A stretch of 47,465 nucleotides of DNA from CAYNTC01 sp964432925 (GCA_964432925.1 CAYSPM010000004.1:1-47465); one strand, 5' to 3'. Counted from the stretch's first letter, positions 15,604 through 24,672 are shown. Translations and numbers: made by a program. The notes: generated by a model not told the origin, from the sequence alone.

Positions 15604-17094
15604 ATGCAACTCAATGTTTTTAAAGTGAGTAGAATCCATTCACGACATCTTTTCATCTCTTCTCTGCTTTTCTTACTGCTCTTTATAATTCCGCTATCGG
15701 CCGTTGCCGAAGATCAAAACAGCATCACAACTTTACGTCAGATGGGTAAAGCATTTGCTTCCATCGCGGAAAAAGCCTCGCCGACTGTCGTTGGAATCAT
15801 GGCTGATAAGGTCGTCGAGTCAAGTGACTACCCCGTATTGAGGCAATGGCCCTTCACCGAGCCATTTAACCCATTTAACGATGATTTCTTTGAGTATTTC
15901 CTGCGCCCACATTACCGTCGCCGTTACCGTAATCAGCCGGAACCTCGTCAGCAAGCCCGCGGCTCTGGTTTTATCATTAGTAAAGACGGTTATATCCTCA
16001 CGAACAATCATTTGGTGGAAGGTGCTGAGAATGTTACCGTTAGTCTCGCAGACGGTCGTGAACTCGATGGCAAAATCGTTGGTACGGACTCCGAATCTGA
16101 TGTAGCTCTTGTCAAAATCGATGCTGACAATCTTCCTGTACTCGAGTTGGCTGACTCCGACAAGCTTGAGGTCGGTGAGTGGGTTATTGCTATCGGAAAT
16201 CCCTTTGGACTGACTCGCACCGTGACCGCTGGAATAGTCAGTGCCAAAGGACGCAGCGGGTTTAAGGTCGCCGAAATTGAGGACTTTATACAGACCGACG
16301 CCGCTATCAATCCTGGAAACTCTGGTGGACCTTTATTGAATCTCGATGGAGGAGTCGTCGGTATGAATACCGCGATCCTCGGTGCCGGTGTCAATATAGG
16401 TATCGGACTGGCCATACCGATAAATTTTGCTAAATTTGTCTACCCACAGCTCATTGATACTGGCAGCGCCGTTTGGGGGCAGCTCGGTGTAGTATTCGTA
16501 GAGCTAACGCCTGATTTGGCTACTGCTCTCGGTCTGGAGGAAGACACCAAAGGTGCGGCGATAAACGAAGTAATCGAGGGTTCGGCTGCAGAAAAGGCGG
16601 GGCTAAAGCGCTATGATGTCATTGTTGAATTTGACGGCCAGCCTATCGAAAATGGAAGCGAATTCCGTAATTACGTCGCAATGCAAAAGCCGGGCACTAA
16701 GGTCAAAATGGTCGTCATAAGAGAGGGCGAACGTAAAACGATTACAGCCGAACTCGGAAAGCGCGGAGCCGGTGAACAAACAAAGCTAGGCCAGTCAGAT
16801 ATCACCGAGAAATTGGGCATCACTGTTGAAGATCTAAGCGATGAGTTAGCTAAACGTCTCGGCTATGAAGGTCTAAGTGGAGTTGTCGTAACCAGTGTTG
16901 AGGCCGGTTCTGAGGCTAAACGCAAGGGAATTGAGCCTGGAATGCTAATCATGGAGGTTAATCGTAAACCCGTTGAAAATCGCAGAGAATTCGACAGAGC
17001 AATCGAGCAGGCTTCTAAAAAGGGTATAGTACTGCTTCTGATCAGTGATGGACGCTCGACCGTCTTGATCCCGTTAAAATTATCCAAAAAATAA
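15604..17094 (+). CDS. HtrA/DegP-family periplasmic serine protease
   Basis: The 496-residue exported protease has a hydrophobic signal or anchor (17-36, ending SAVAED). The trypsin-like domain has the triad H136 (ILTNNHLVEG), D166 (SESDVALVKI) and S240 (INPGNSGGPLL). Two PDZ domains follow (about 295-385 and 405-490, the second with LSGVVVTSVEAGSEA). A Phe/Pro/Arg-rich loop (about 75-118) resembles the LA-loop region of DegP. It degrades or refolds damaged envelope proteins. It is divergent from the ECF sigma/lepB operon, which is consistent with an envelope-stress role. A strong terminator follows. Confidence 0.95.
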   Translation: MQLNVFKVSRIHSRHLFISSLLFLLLFIIPLSAVAEDQNSITTLRQMGKAFASIAEKASPTVVGIMADKVVESSDYPVLRQWPFTEPFNPFNDDFFEYFLRPHYRRRYRNQPEPRQQARGSGFIISKDGYILTNNHLVEGAENVTVSLADGRELDGKIVGTDSESDVALVKIDADNLPVLELADSDKLEVGEWVIAIGNPFGLTRTVTAGIVSAKGRSGFKVAEIEDFIQTDAAINPGNSGGPLLNLDGGVVGMNTAILGAGVNIGIGLAIPINFAKFVYPQLIDTGSAVWGQLGVVFVELTPDLATALGLEEDTKGAAINEVIEGSAAEKAGLKRYDVIVEFDGQPIENGSEFRNYVAMQKPGTKVKMVVIREGERKTITAELGKRGAGEQTKLGQSDITEKLGITVEDLSDELAKRLGYEGLSGVVVTSVEAGSEAKRKGIEPGMLIMEVNRKPVENRREFDRAIEQASKKGIVLLLISDGRSTVLIPLKLSKK

Positions 17095-17127
17095 CCATAC
17101 AACATTTTTAGGCCCACCATGTAAAAC

Positions 17128-17160
17128 GGAAAAGCCCCGCATCTGTGCGGGGCTTTTTCC
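17128..17160 (+). terminator. Intrinsic terminator after the HtrA gene
   Basis: AAAGCCCCGC, loop ATCTGT, then GCGGGGCTTT and further T residues form a 10-bp-plus GC-rich stem with flanking A and T runs. It would work in both directions. Confidence 0.92.
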
Positions 17161-17203
17161 TTATGCACAGATTATACCAAATGTGATTAAAATTTGCGCC
17201 TTT

Positions 17204-17350
17204 GTCATTTCGACCGTAGGGTTGCGAAGCAACCCGAAGTGGAGAAATCTATTAAAAAGCAGACCTGTCCCGAGCCAAGCCGAGGGATTTCTCGACTCCG
17301 CTTCCCCTTCGACTTCGCTCAGGGCTAAAGGCTAAATCGCTCGAAATGAC
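17204..17350. repeat. Interspersed palindromic repeat, copy 1
   Basis: The element starts GTCATTTCGACCG and ends CTCGAAATGAC, so its ends are inverted repeats. The centre contains GGAGAAATCTATTAAAAA, answered by GGGATTTCTCGACTCCGC, making a long imperfect hairpin. A second copy is at 32909-33091. There is no transposase frame inside, so it is a MITE-like or REP-like element. The remaining bases to 17514 hold no recognised gene. Confidence 0.8.
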
Positions 17351-17514
17351 AAGAATAAGCGCATTGATTATTTACAATCAGTATTATTATCGCGAAGCCC
17401 AATCACAACTTTTATACATTAGACACCAACCGAATTCTTTGTGAACACATTAAGCTCCATAGGTGTATAAGAAATAGTATAAATAAAATAATGCTTTGTT
17501 TCGGGCATTGAGCC

Positions 17515-18462
17515 ATGAAACGCAGTAGTACCAAAGCCAAGAACACGCTCCGCGAACAACAACATATCGAGCAGAAGCTTAAATTATGCCAGGCTAAGCT
17601 TCAAGTGCTGCTCGACAATGTAAGCAGTGGGGTAGCTGTGTATTGTGCTATAAACGACGGCAGCGATTTTGTCTTCGTCGACTTTAATCAGGCTGCTGAA
17701 GAGATCGAGCAGATTAAAAAAGAGGATGTAATAGGGCGATGTGTTACTGATGTTTTTCCCGGTGTTAAAGACTTTGGGCTTCTTGACGTATTTCGGCGCG
17801 TTTGGAAAACTGGAACGGCCGAGCAACACCCTGTATCGGTATATAGCGACGACAGAATAGCAGGCTGGCGGCAAAACCGAGTATATAGGCTTCCTTCAGG
17901 AGAGATTGTTGCGATCTATGATGATGTTACTCAAAACGAGCGAAGCGAGCTTGCCGCCCGTATGAGCGAACAGTGTTTTCGTGCAATCGCTGATTACACC
18001 TATGGCTGGGAAGTCTGGGTTGCTCCCACAGGTCGTGTTTTATGGACTAATCCCGCAGTCCACAGGGTCACCGGTTACACGCCCAAAGAGTTGAATGCAA
18101 TGTTGGATTATCCGGCTCCTCTGATGCATGAAGACGATAGAGACAGGATATGCAGGGCTTTTCAATCCGCACTCAGAGGTAGCACCGGCAACGACGTTCA
18201 GTTCAGGCTGCAGCGCAAAGACGGTACCGTCGTTTGGGCAGAAATGTCATGGCAGCCGATATTTGACGAAAAGGGCGTCTCTTTGGGGCATCGACAGAGC
18301 ATCCGTGACATAACAGCACGTAGGCAAGCCGAACAAGCCCTCGAAAAAGCTGAGCTGGAAAAGGAAACGATACTTGATAGTCTCACCGAGCATGTAGTAT
18401 ATCAAAGCAAGAATATGACCATCATCTGGGCAAACCGTGCAGCCTGTGAGTCCGCTGGCATG
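17515..18462 (+). CDS. PAS-domain sensor protein, 5' part (truncated by assembly gap)
   Basis: Of this gene 316 codons are visible before the N run. There is no signal peptide. A first PAS-like domain spans about 25-140 (VLLDNVSSGVAVY ... FVDFNQAAEEIEQI ... DVIGRCVTDVFPG), a second PAS/PAC spans about 155-275 (GYTPKELNAM ... HEDDRDRI ... RKDGTVVWAEMSWQPI), a short helix follows, and a third PAS begins (ILDSLTEHVVYQSKNMTIIW). The usual next domain is a histidine kinase or a GGDEF/PP2C output, but it falls in the gap. It is probably a cytoplasmic sensor. The start ATG has no clear Shine-Dalgarno. Confidence 0.85.
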
Positions 18463-18562
18463 NNNNNNNNNNNNNNNNNNNNNNNNNNNNNNNNNNNNNN
18501 NNNNNNNNNNNNNNNNNNNNNNNNNNNNNNNNNNNNNNNNNNNNNNNNNNNNNNNNNNNNNN
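18463..18562. other. Assembly gap (100 N)
   Basis: Exactly 100 N is a scaffolding placeholder, so the real distance and any missing genes are unknown. The open frames that run through it are artefacts. Confidence 0.99.
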
Positions 18563-19435
18563 ATAGTAGCGTACCTTGTTCCTGCTCCGTTTGTGGCGAT
18601 GCGACCAGCCATGGATTGGTTTTTTGCTTTAACCATGTTTGGCATAGGTGCTGTCCTGGATGCCGGTGACTTCAAACGCATCCTTGCCAAGCCCCTCGTA
18701 ATCGTAATCGGATGCTGTTCGCAGTTCACCATAATGCCTTTTGGCGCATTTGTCTTGGTAAAGTTATTTCATTTACCTCCCGAAGTAGCCGTTGGTCTAA
18801 TTCTAACCGGTTCAGCGCCAGGCGCAATGGCCAGCAACGTCATGAGCTACATCGCCAAGGCCGACGCCGCCTATTCGGTCTCGCTGACTACGGTCTCCAC
18901 GCTATTGGCTCCACTGTTGACCCCGGGACTAACTCTTATTTTGGCTGGGGCAATGCTCGACGTACCTTTTCTCAATATGGTGCTAAGCGTTATGAAGATG
19001 GTCGTTGTGCCGTTGCTTATTGGATTCGCTCTTAAGTACTATTTCGAAGAGAAAGTACGGAAAGTCTCAGCCATTTTCCCTGCGATTTCGGTCACCTTTA
19101 TCATATTTATATGCTCGCTGGTGATAGCGTTAAATAAGAACTACCTGATAATGATCACAGCGGTGACTGTAATAGCTGCATTGGTATTGAATATTTATGG
19201 AATGTTGGCTGGCTATGGAATCGGCACGCTGTTCAGGCTGGGCATTGCCAGAAGGCGAACATTGTCAATCGAAATCGGAATGCAGAATGCCGGTCTCGGC
19301 ACTGTCCTGGCCCTTAAGCATTTCGGCGAAAGGGCGGCTGTACCCGCGGCGAGCTTCGTCTTTATCTGCATCATAACAGCCTCTATCATAGCTGCACTCT
19401 GGAGCAGAAATCAGACCGAATCGGTAGCAGGATAA
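18563..19435 (+). CDS. BASS-family (bile acid:sodium symporter-like) transporter, 5' end missing
   Basis: The visible 290 residues form about eight hydrophobic helices with the SBF/BASS signatures: a FALTMFGIGAVLD start, LILTGSAPGAMASNVM (the crossover motif containing the substrate and Na+ site) and IEIGMQNAGLGTVLAL near the end. These carriers import organic anions with sodium; members move bile acids, pantoate, pyruvate or other carboxylates. The first 30 or so residues are lost in the gap. Substrate cannot be called. It is separated from asd by a promoter-containing spacer. Confidence 0.9.
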   Translation: MVAYLVPAPFVAMRPAMDWFFALTMFGIGAVLDAGDFKRILAKPLVIVIGCCSQFTIMPFGAFVLVKLFHLPPEVAVGLILTGSAPGAMASNVMSYIAKADAAYSVSLTTVSTLLAPLLTPGLTLILAGAMLDVPFLNMVLSVMKMVVVPLLIGFALKYYFEEKVRKVSAIFPAISVTFIIFICSLVIALNKNYLIMITAVTVIAALVLNIYGMLAGYGIGTLFRLGIARRRTLSIEIGMQNAGLGTVLALKHFGERAAVPAASFVFICIITASIIAALWSRNQTESVAG

Positions 19436-19474
19436 ATATATAATATTATTTATAAGTTACGAATCTATTGCCTA

Positions 19475-19503
19475 TTGACGATAAACTTAGTATACTGTAT
19501 GAT
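19475..19503 (+). promoter_or_regulatory. sigma70-type promoter of asd
   Basis: TTGACG (19475-19480) and TATGAT (19498-19503) are separated by exactly 17 bases, about 90 bases before the asd start. The asd and truA genes, 24 bases apart, probably form its transcript. Confidence 0.7.
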
Positions 19504-19594
19504 CTTTTGAATTTTGGTAAATTAGACAGGGCAGTCGTTTCTTGGCTGCCTTTAACTTTAGGCAAAAGATGGACATTATTAGGAGCTTAGAAGC

Positions 19595-20596
19595 ATGGGT
19601 TGTAATCTGGCAATTGCAGGTGTTACTGGTGCTGTAGGCCAGGAGTTCCTCAGCATCCTGCAGCAGCGTGATTTTCCATTTGATTTGCTGAAAGTGTTAG
19701 CGAGCAGTCGCTCCGCCGGCAAGAAAATAAACTTCAAGGGCAAGGAATACACCGTTGAGGAATTGACTAAGGACAGCTTCACCGGTATCGATATAGCTCT
19801 ATTCAGCGCTGGCGGTGCACGTAGCAAAGAGTTTGCGCCCGCCGCAGCAGAAGCCGGTGCTGTCGTCGTTGACAACTCCTCCGCGTTCAGAATGGATCCG
19901 GATGTGCCACTGGTTATCCCAGAGATCAATCCTGAGAAGATAAAAGAGCATAAAGGCATTATCGCCAATCCTAATTGCTCGACTATCATTGGGATTGTGC
20001 CTGTCTGGCCTTTGCATAAAGCTAATCCGGTAAGGCGCATGGTTGTCAGCACCTATCAGGCCGCCAGTGGCGCAGGGATGTCGGCTATGCTGGAGCTGGA
20101 AAGTCAATCGCGAGAAATCCTCGATGGAAAGGAGCCGACCTGCAGGGCCTTGCCATATCAGATTGCGTTCAATTGCTTCAATCACGATTCGGCTCTTGAT
20201 CCTAATGGTTACAACCTGGAAGAAATCAAAATGGTCAAAGAGACCCACAAGATATTCGATTGTCCAGACATCGCGATAACTGCAACTTGCATTCGCATTC
20301 CGGTCTTAAGGGCCCATTGTGAGAGTATCAACCTCGAGTTCGCTGATCCTATCACTCCTGATGAGGTCAGGGATTTGCTCAGTAGTGCCCCGGGTGTCAC
20401 CGTTCTGGACGACCGTGAACATAACCGCTTCCCAATGCCCATCGATGCCACCGGCAAAGATGACGTTTATGTCGGCCGAATCCGTCAGGATGAGTCACTG
20501 CCGGATAATCGAGGCATCAATATCTGGGTTGCCGGCGACCAGTTGCGAAAAGGCGCCGCATTAAACGCCGTGCAAATAGCTGAAAAGCTGCTATAA
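19595..20596 (+). CDS. asd: Aspartate-semialdehyde dehydrogenase
   Basis: The 333-residue cytosolic enzyme reduces beta-aspartyl phosphate to aspartate semialdehyde in the lysine/threonine/methionine and diaminopimelate pathways. It has the N-terminal NADP-binding GVTGAVGQEFL, SAGGARSKEFAP, the active-site Cys C128 in NPNCSTI, and VVSTYQAASGAG plus IPVLRAHCES with the catalytic His. Length is standard. AGGAG lies upstream of the ATG. It is followed after 24 bases by truA, and a clear promoter precedes it. Confidence 0.96.
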   Translation: MGCNLAIAGVTGAVGQEFLSILQQRDFPFDLLKVLASSRSAGKKINFKGKEYTVEELTKDSFTGIDIALFSAGGARSKEFAPAAAEAGAVVVDNSSAFRMDPDVPLVIPEINPEKIKEHKGIIANPNCSTIIGIVPVWPLHKANPVRRMVVSTYQAASGAGMSAMLELESQSREILDGKEPTCRALPYQIAFNCFNHDSALDPNGYNLEEIKMVKETHKIFDCPDIAITATCIRIPVLRAHCESINLEFADPITPDEVRDLLSSAPGVTVLDDREHNRFPMPIDATGKDDVYVGRIRQDESLPDNRGINIWVAGDQLRKGAALNAVQIAEKLL

Positions 20597-20620
20597 TGGC
20601 CCAAAATTTATGCCACAGGT

Positions 20621-21469
20621 ATGGCCATTCGCAACGTCAAGCTAACTATTTGCTACGATGGCAGTGAATACCATGGCTGGCAAATCCAGCCGGGATTAAG
20701 AACAGTCCAGGGTGTTCTCACGGACGTGATTCGTTCTCTGCTTGGTGACAAAGTCAGAATCTGCGGTGCGAGTAGAACCGATGCAGGCGTAAGTGCGCTC
20801 GGCCAGGTAGGTCTTATTCAAATCGATTCACCGATTCCGACAGAGAATCTTGCCAGGGCAATTACAGATCGATTGCCTGAAGACATAGCCGTTACCGAAG
20901 CGGTCGAAGTGCCGATGGGTTTTAATGTAATTGGAGCCGTTAAAAGCAAATTATATCGCTACACGATTTTCACCGGCCCCGTCAGACCCGTCCTGCACAG
21001 AAAACACTGTTGGCATGTGCCCTCCAGACTCGACGTACCCGCTATGGATAAGGCTGCAAAATTGCTCGTCGGCAGGAAGGACTTTAAGTCTTTCGCATCA
21101 GCCAAAGATGCAAGAGAAGACACCGTCCGAACGCTCTTTCGCTGCGATGTTACTTTGTTGTCCTTAGATCGTGATACATCGTATGAAAAGGCGATGTCAG
21201 CATCTGATGATACAAACTCGGTCGTTACACCCTCTACGCAATACGCGATACGTGATACGCAATACGTAAATAACTGGATATACATTGATGTAGAAGGTGA
21301 CAGCTTTTTATATAATATGGTCAGAAATATTGCTGGAACGTTGGTAGAAGTCGGAATTGGCCGGTGGAAGCCTGAAAAGATAAATGAGATTCTCGCTGCA
21401 AAGGATCGGACCGCCGCAGGCCCGTTGGCTCCCGCCGCAGGCCTGTGTTTGATGTGGATTGAGTACTAA
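20621..21469 (+). CDS. truA: tRNA pseudouridine(38-40) synthase
   Basis: The 282-residue enzyme modifies uridines 38-40 of the tRNA anticodon arm. It has ICYDGSEYHGWQIQPG at the N terminus, the catalytic Asp in GASRTDAGVSALGQV, GKDF-like VGRKDFKSFAS and FLYNMVRNIAGTLVEVG. One oddity is an insertion of about 35 residues between FRCDVTLL and the strand WIYIDVEGD. It reads STQYAIRDTQYVNN near its end and is encoded partly by a simple repeat (21236-21268) like the intergenic repeat at 37670-37733. The flanking conserved blocks are intact and in frame, so the enzyme is probably active. Confidence 0.94.
   Translation: MAIRNVKLTICYDGSEYHGWQIQPGLRTVQGVLTDVIRSLLGDKVRICGASRTDAGVSALGQVGLIQIDSPIPTENLARAITDRLPEDIAVTEAVEVPMGFNVIGAVKSKLYRYTIFTGPVRPVLHRKHCWHVPSRLDVPAMDKAAKLLVGRKDFKSFASAKDAREDTVRTLFRCDVTLLSLDRDTSYEKAMSASDDTNSVVTPSTQYAIRDTQYVNNWIYIDVEGDSFLYNMVRNIAGTLVEVGIGRWKPEKINEILAAKDRTAAGPLAPAAGLCLMWIEY
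21236..21268. repeat. ATACG-type simple repeat within truA
   Basis: Degenerate tandem units ACGCAATACGCGATACG and a near copy lie inside the truA coding sequence, matching the style of the ATACGAGATACG repeats in the pyrH-tsf spacer. It encodes the TQYAIRDTQY part of the truA insertion. Confidence 0.7.
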
Positions 21470-21473
21470 AGAA

Positions 21474-21514
21474 GGAGATAGGAGACAGGAGACAGAATAC
21501 AGGAGACAGGAGAT
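21474..21514. repeat. GGAGACAG tandem repeat, left flank of accessory island
   Basis: Tandem GGAGACA/GGAGATA units directly follow truA. They contain ACAGGAGACAGAATACAG (21485-21502), which recurs in inverted orientation at 23003-23020 on the other side of the two-gene island. Confidence 0.85.
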
Positions 21515-21533
21515 AAAAGGCTTGTGAGAACAA

Positions 21534-22532
21534 ATGCACGAGGGAGAAGACAAAATCATTCAAAGACCGCCGAAAATCTATCTTGATACAAATCATTTAA
21601 TCTACATCACTAGAGTGCGAAAAGGACAAAAACTGCCACAAGGACAGTCTGAAGAAGACTACAAACACCTCGATGAATGTATTAGATCGTATTGTGGTCT
21701 CATCTTCAATCCCATCGCAACTATGGATTGGATCGATGGAAGAGCAACATTACAATCCGCGAGTGATATAGCATCAGTTATAGATTCAGCGTTTATTAAG
21801 TACACTATGCACGAAAGAGTTGAATTAATATATGTACATGAAATCTTAGACCAATGCCGAAAGCAAAATCCGAATATTAGGGTGCCCGACCTTCCTCCTA
21901 TCCTTCAAAATATTTCTGATAATAGCACTTTTACTTCAGCACTTCTAATTTTGTCAAACCAAGTACCAGATTATCTTGAAAGAAACAAGATGAAACAGTT
22001 TCTATACGGAGAGAAAAATCAGACGGAAATCCCAGCTTCCTCCGCTCGAGAATGGGTGGAGGGAATCTTCCAGCGAAAACTATCATATCCCGAGGATTAT
22101 CAGAATCGCAAAGAAGATTTCAAAAGACGAGTTGAGTATGACATTCAGCATAAAGATGAATATTTATGTGACCTTGAACGCTATCGAAAAGATTGGATGA
22201 AACAATTCTTAATGATCGATAGCATCCTAAAAGCCTTTAATCCCGGCATTAACGTTGATGATGTATTAGAGAAAATCGATGTTAAAAATTGCCCGTCTGT
22301 TGACCTCTTTTGGAAGTTTCATGAAAAGAGAATTGAATTTGACAAACCTCCTGAAGATAATGATGTAGATGACTATATGTTTATTCCCGTTATTCCCTAT
22401 GCTGATATATCTTTAATTGAGAAAAAATTTAAGGGATTTATTATTCAAGCAGACAACAATTATAAGTCAAAGGTATTTTCCAAGGCAAACAAAGCTCTGA
22501 AAGCTCTTAAGAATCAGAAATTTAATTATTGA
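21534..22532 (+). CDS. PIN-like domain protein of unknown role
   Basis: The 332-residue soluble protein begins KIYLDTNHLIYI, the first strand and metal-binding Asp of PIN-type nucleases. Near its end are an acidic cluster (PEDNDVDDYMFI) and a terminal strand (ISLIEKKFKGFIIQA) in the position of the last PIN acidic residues. The middle is charged and helical, without transmembrane segments or Cys pairs. A PIN-like RNase is thus plausible but the long middle part is unfamiliar. The start has a poor Shine-Dalgarno. Its codons are noticeably richer in A and T than those of asd, truA or the glycosyltransferase nearby, and repeats flank it, so it may have been acquired. No antitoxin is recognised beside it unless the next gene serves. 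Confidence 0.6.
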   Translation: MHEGEDKIIQRPPKIYLDTNHLIYITRVRKGQKLPQGQSEEDYKHLDECIRSYCGLIFNPIATMDWIDGRATLQSASDIASVIDSAFIKYTMHERVELIYVHEILDQCRKQNPNIRVPDLPPILQNISDNSTFTSALLILSNQVPDYLERNKMKQFLYGEKNQTEIPASSAREWVEGIFQRKLSYPEDYQNRKEDFKRRVEYDIQHKDEYLCDLERYRKDWMKQFLMIDSILKAFNPGINVDDVLEKIDVKNCPSVDLFWKFHEKRIEFDKPPEDNDVDDYMFIPVIPYADISLIEKKFKGFIIQADNNYKSKVFSKANKALKALKNQKFNY

Positions 22533-22594
22533 TCATTTGGAATTTCCACTTTTGTGTTTGAATACATGTATCATGTTGGTTGTGGGAGAACTAT

Positions 22595-22984
22595 ATGTCT
22601 AAAGAAAAAGCCAAAAGATTTACTGACTTAACAGTCTGGCAAAAGGCACATTCTTTTGTCTTGTCTGTCTACCGCCTAAGCGAGGCTTTTCCGAAGAGTG
22701 AAATCTATGGTCTGACCTCTCAACTTAGGCGCGCAGCAGTTTCTATCCCAGCTAATATCGCTGAAGGATTCAAGAGAACAAGCAGGGTTGAAAAGGTTCG
22801 CTTTATGAACATTGCTCAAAGCTCACTTGAAGAATCCCGCTACTATTTGCTTCTTGCAAATGATTTGGGATACGTGAATACCAAAGGCCTTTTATGTCAA
22901 CTTGATGAGGTTGGTAGGCTATTAGAAGGGTATTCGAAAGCTATAAGGTCCAAAGTCAGAAAGAATTCTGAAAAGGCAAAGTGA
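22595..22984 (+). CDS. Four-helix-bundle protein (23S rRNA intervening-sequence family)
   Basis: The 129-residue protein matches the S23/IVP four-helix-bundle family: FTDLTVWQKAHSFVLSVYRL, FPKSEIYGLTSQLRRAAVSI, PANIAEGFKR and the FMNIAQSSLEESRYYLLLA helix. The family was first described in insertions within 23S rRNA genes, but most members, as here, stand alone and are scattered as accessory genes. Molecular function is unknown. The ATG used has GGGAG at proper distance; the longer TTG start does not. It shares the repeat-bounded island with the PIN-like gene. Confidence 0.9.
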   Translation: MSKEKAKRFTDLTVWQKAHSFVLSVYRLSEAFPKSEIYGLTSQLRRAAVSIPANIAEGFKRTSRVEKVRFMNIAQSSLEESRYYLLLANDLGYVNTKGLLCQLDEVGRLLEGYSKAIRSKVRKNSEKAK

Positions 22985-23002
22985 ACTTATATATTGTTGA
23001 TA

Positions 23003-23032
23003 CTGTATTCTGTCTCCTGTATCCTGTATTCT
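23003..23032. repeat. Inverted copy of the GGAGACAG repeat, right flank of island
   Basis: CTGTATTCTGTCTCCTGT (23003-23020) is the exact reverse complement of 21485-21502, followed by further degenerate units (ATCCTGTATTCT). It lies between the four-helix-bundle gene and the glycosyltransferase. Confidence 0.85.
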
Positions 23033-23036
23033 CGAA

Positions 23037-24218
23037 ATGAAAATCGTACATATCATAACCCGGCTTATCCTCGGCGGCGCCCAGGAAAATACGCTGATAA
23101 CCTGTAAACTTCTTGCTGAGCGAGGTCACGATGTCACCCTCATTACAGGCCCGGCAATAGGACCTGAAGGTCAGCTTTTCGACCAGACGAAAAATCAGAA
23201 GTATAAAATAACCGTAATCAATGAGCTCAGACGTGCCATTGAGCCGGTAAAGGACCTTATCAGCTACTACAAAATTAAAAGCTATCTTCGTGAGTTACAA
23301 CCTGACGTCGTTCACACCCATTCAGCCAAAGCGGGCATTTTAGGCCGATTCGCCGCCTGGAACCTAAAAGGCCGATGGGATGCGAATCGCCCGGCGGTGG
23401 TGCACACTATCCACGGCCTGGCCTTTCATCCTTATCAAAGTAATTGGCTAAACAAATTCTACATCGCCATCGAAAAATCCGCCGCCAAACGCACAGATTT
23501 CTTTATCAGTGTGGCTGATGCAATGACCAGTCAGGCACTTGCCGCTGGCATAGGTAGGCCCGAGCAGTTTGCAACCGCATATTCCGCCATCGAAGAAGAG
23601 CAATTCTTAGAGCCCATTCCGAATCAACAGAGAGACGACTTTCGTCGAAAATATGAAATTCCAGAAGACGCCATTGTTCTTATCACAATTGCTCGCCTGT
23701 TCATGCTAAAAGGCCACGACTATATCATCGAATCTACCAAACAGCTCGCTCCGCAATTCGGAAAGTGCATCTGGCTTTTTGTCGGTGATGGCAATTTAGC
23801 TGACCATTATAAAGAGCAAATTCACCAATTCGGCTTAGCTGATAGATTCAGATTTACAGGCCTTATGCCGCCGGGGGAAATTCCGCTTGCCATACAATCA
23901 TCGGATATTCTTGTGCACTGTTCATTAAGAGAAGGCCTTGCTCGCACGTTGCCCCAAGCGATGCTCTGCGGCAAGCCGGCTATTTCGTTCGATATCGACG
24001 GCGCACGAGAAGTTGTCAATGAAAATACCGGCAGGCTAATCGAGCCGAAGAACGTCGAGCAATTGACACAAGCTTGTGCTGAATTGATACAGGATGAGAA
24101 TTTGCGAAGAAAGCTCGGCGAAACAGGTAGAGAATTTGTAAAAGAGAAATTCGCACCGGAAACAATGGTCAACAAGATAGAAGAACTCTACCGTAATCTT
24201 CTGAGCCGGCAAAAATAG
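23037..24218 (+). CDS. Family 4 glycosyltransferase
   Basis: The 393-residue GT-B enzyme begins MKIVHIITRLILGGAQENT, typical of GT4 enzymes of polysaccharide and LPS-like pathways. It has VHTHSAKAGILGRFAAW and VHTIHGLAFHP in the N-terminal acceptor domain, ITIARLFMLKGHDYII as the hinge, and REGLARTLPQAMLCGKPAIS, the E-x7-E-like nucleotide-sugar motif, in the C-terminal domain. No transmembrane segment. Donor and acceptor cannot be told. It starts directly after the right-hand repeat of the island, so its transcription may depend on that spacer. Confidence 0.93.
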   Translation: MKIVHIITRLILGGAQENTLITCKLLAERGHDVTLITGPAIGPEGQLFDQTKNQKYKITVINELRRAIEPVKDLISYYKIKSYLRELQPDVVHTHSAKAGILGRFAAWNLKGRWDANRPAVVHTIHGLAFHPYQSNWLNKFYIAIEKSAAKRTDFFISVADAMTSQALAAGIGRPEQFATAYSAIEEEQFLEPIPNQQRDDFRRKYEIPEDAIVLITIARLFMLKGHDYIIESTKQLAPQFGKCIWLFVGDGNLADHYKEQIHQFGLADRFRFTGLMPPGEIPLAIQSSDILVHCSLREGLARTLPQAMLCGKPAISFDIDGAREVVNENTGRLIEPKNVEQLTQACAELIQDENLRRKLGETGREFVKEKFAPETMVNKIEELYRNLLSRQK

Positions 24219-24318
24219 TTTGCCATACGCATCTGAATTTTCCTATCGTTGGCACATGTTTAGCCCCAAATCTTGACTGTCGTCAGACAAGTTTATTTGG
24301 GGGTTATGTACTGTTGTT

Positions 24319-24672
24319 TTATGCTCTTTTGCTTCTGCGTACAATAGAGCAGAATGCCCAGACTATAAATAGTGGAATCAACACAGGAAGCAAAAACGGA
24401 AATGCGATTGCTGCAAGTATAAGCCCAACCAGAGCGAGCGCTCCCACAACTATAAGCCCTACCCCAGCAAAAACAAAAGCTAAGAGTATCGCTACACAAA
24501 ACAGTATTACAAATGCCAAAATCAATCCCCACGCGCCGATTATGGCATCGAAGGGACTGGTGATCGGGTGTCCGTTCACCGTAATTGTCACAGCTCGACC
24601 GCCCGCAAACAACGCCCAGGCCAAAATCGCAATCATCAACACCGCCAGAATTAAAGCTAATTTTTTGATCAT
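24319..24672 (-). CDS. Small hydrophobic membrane protein
   Basis: The 117-residue protein is almost entirely membrane-embedded: helices at about 4-24, 43-88 (two helices) and 87-110, with a short polar loop GGRAVTITVNGHPITSPFD and a basic C-terminal RRSKRA. AAAGGGC lies before the ATG. It is convergent with the glycosyltransferase gene. The pattern resembles small PspC- or DUF-type envelope proteins, but I do not recognise a family. Confidence 0.75.
   Translation of the reverse strand: MIKKLALILAVLMIAILAWALFAGGRAVTITVNGHPITSPFDAIIGAWGLILAFVILFCVAILLAFVFAGVGLIVVGALALVGLILAAIAFPFLLPVLIPLFIVWAFCSIVRRSKRA

Noticed and set aside
18437..18732. Open frames running through the N run at 18463-18562
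   Set aside because: Translation through N is an artefact. The left side is a PAS protein and the right side a BASS transporter, which are different genes.
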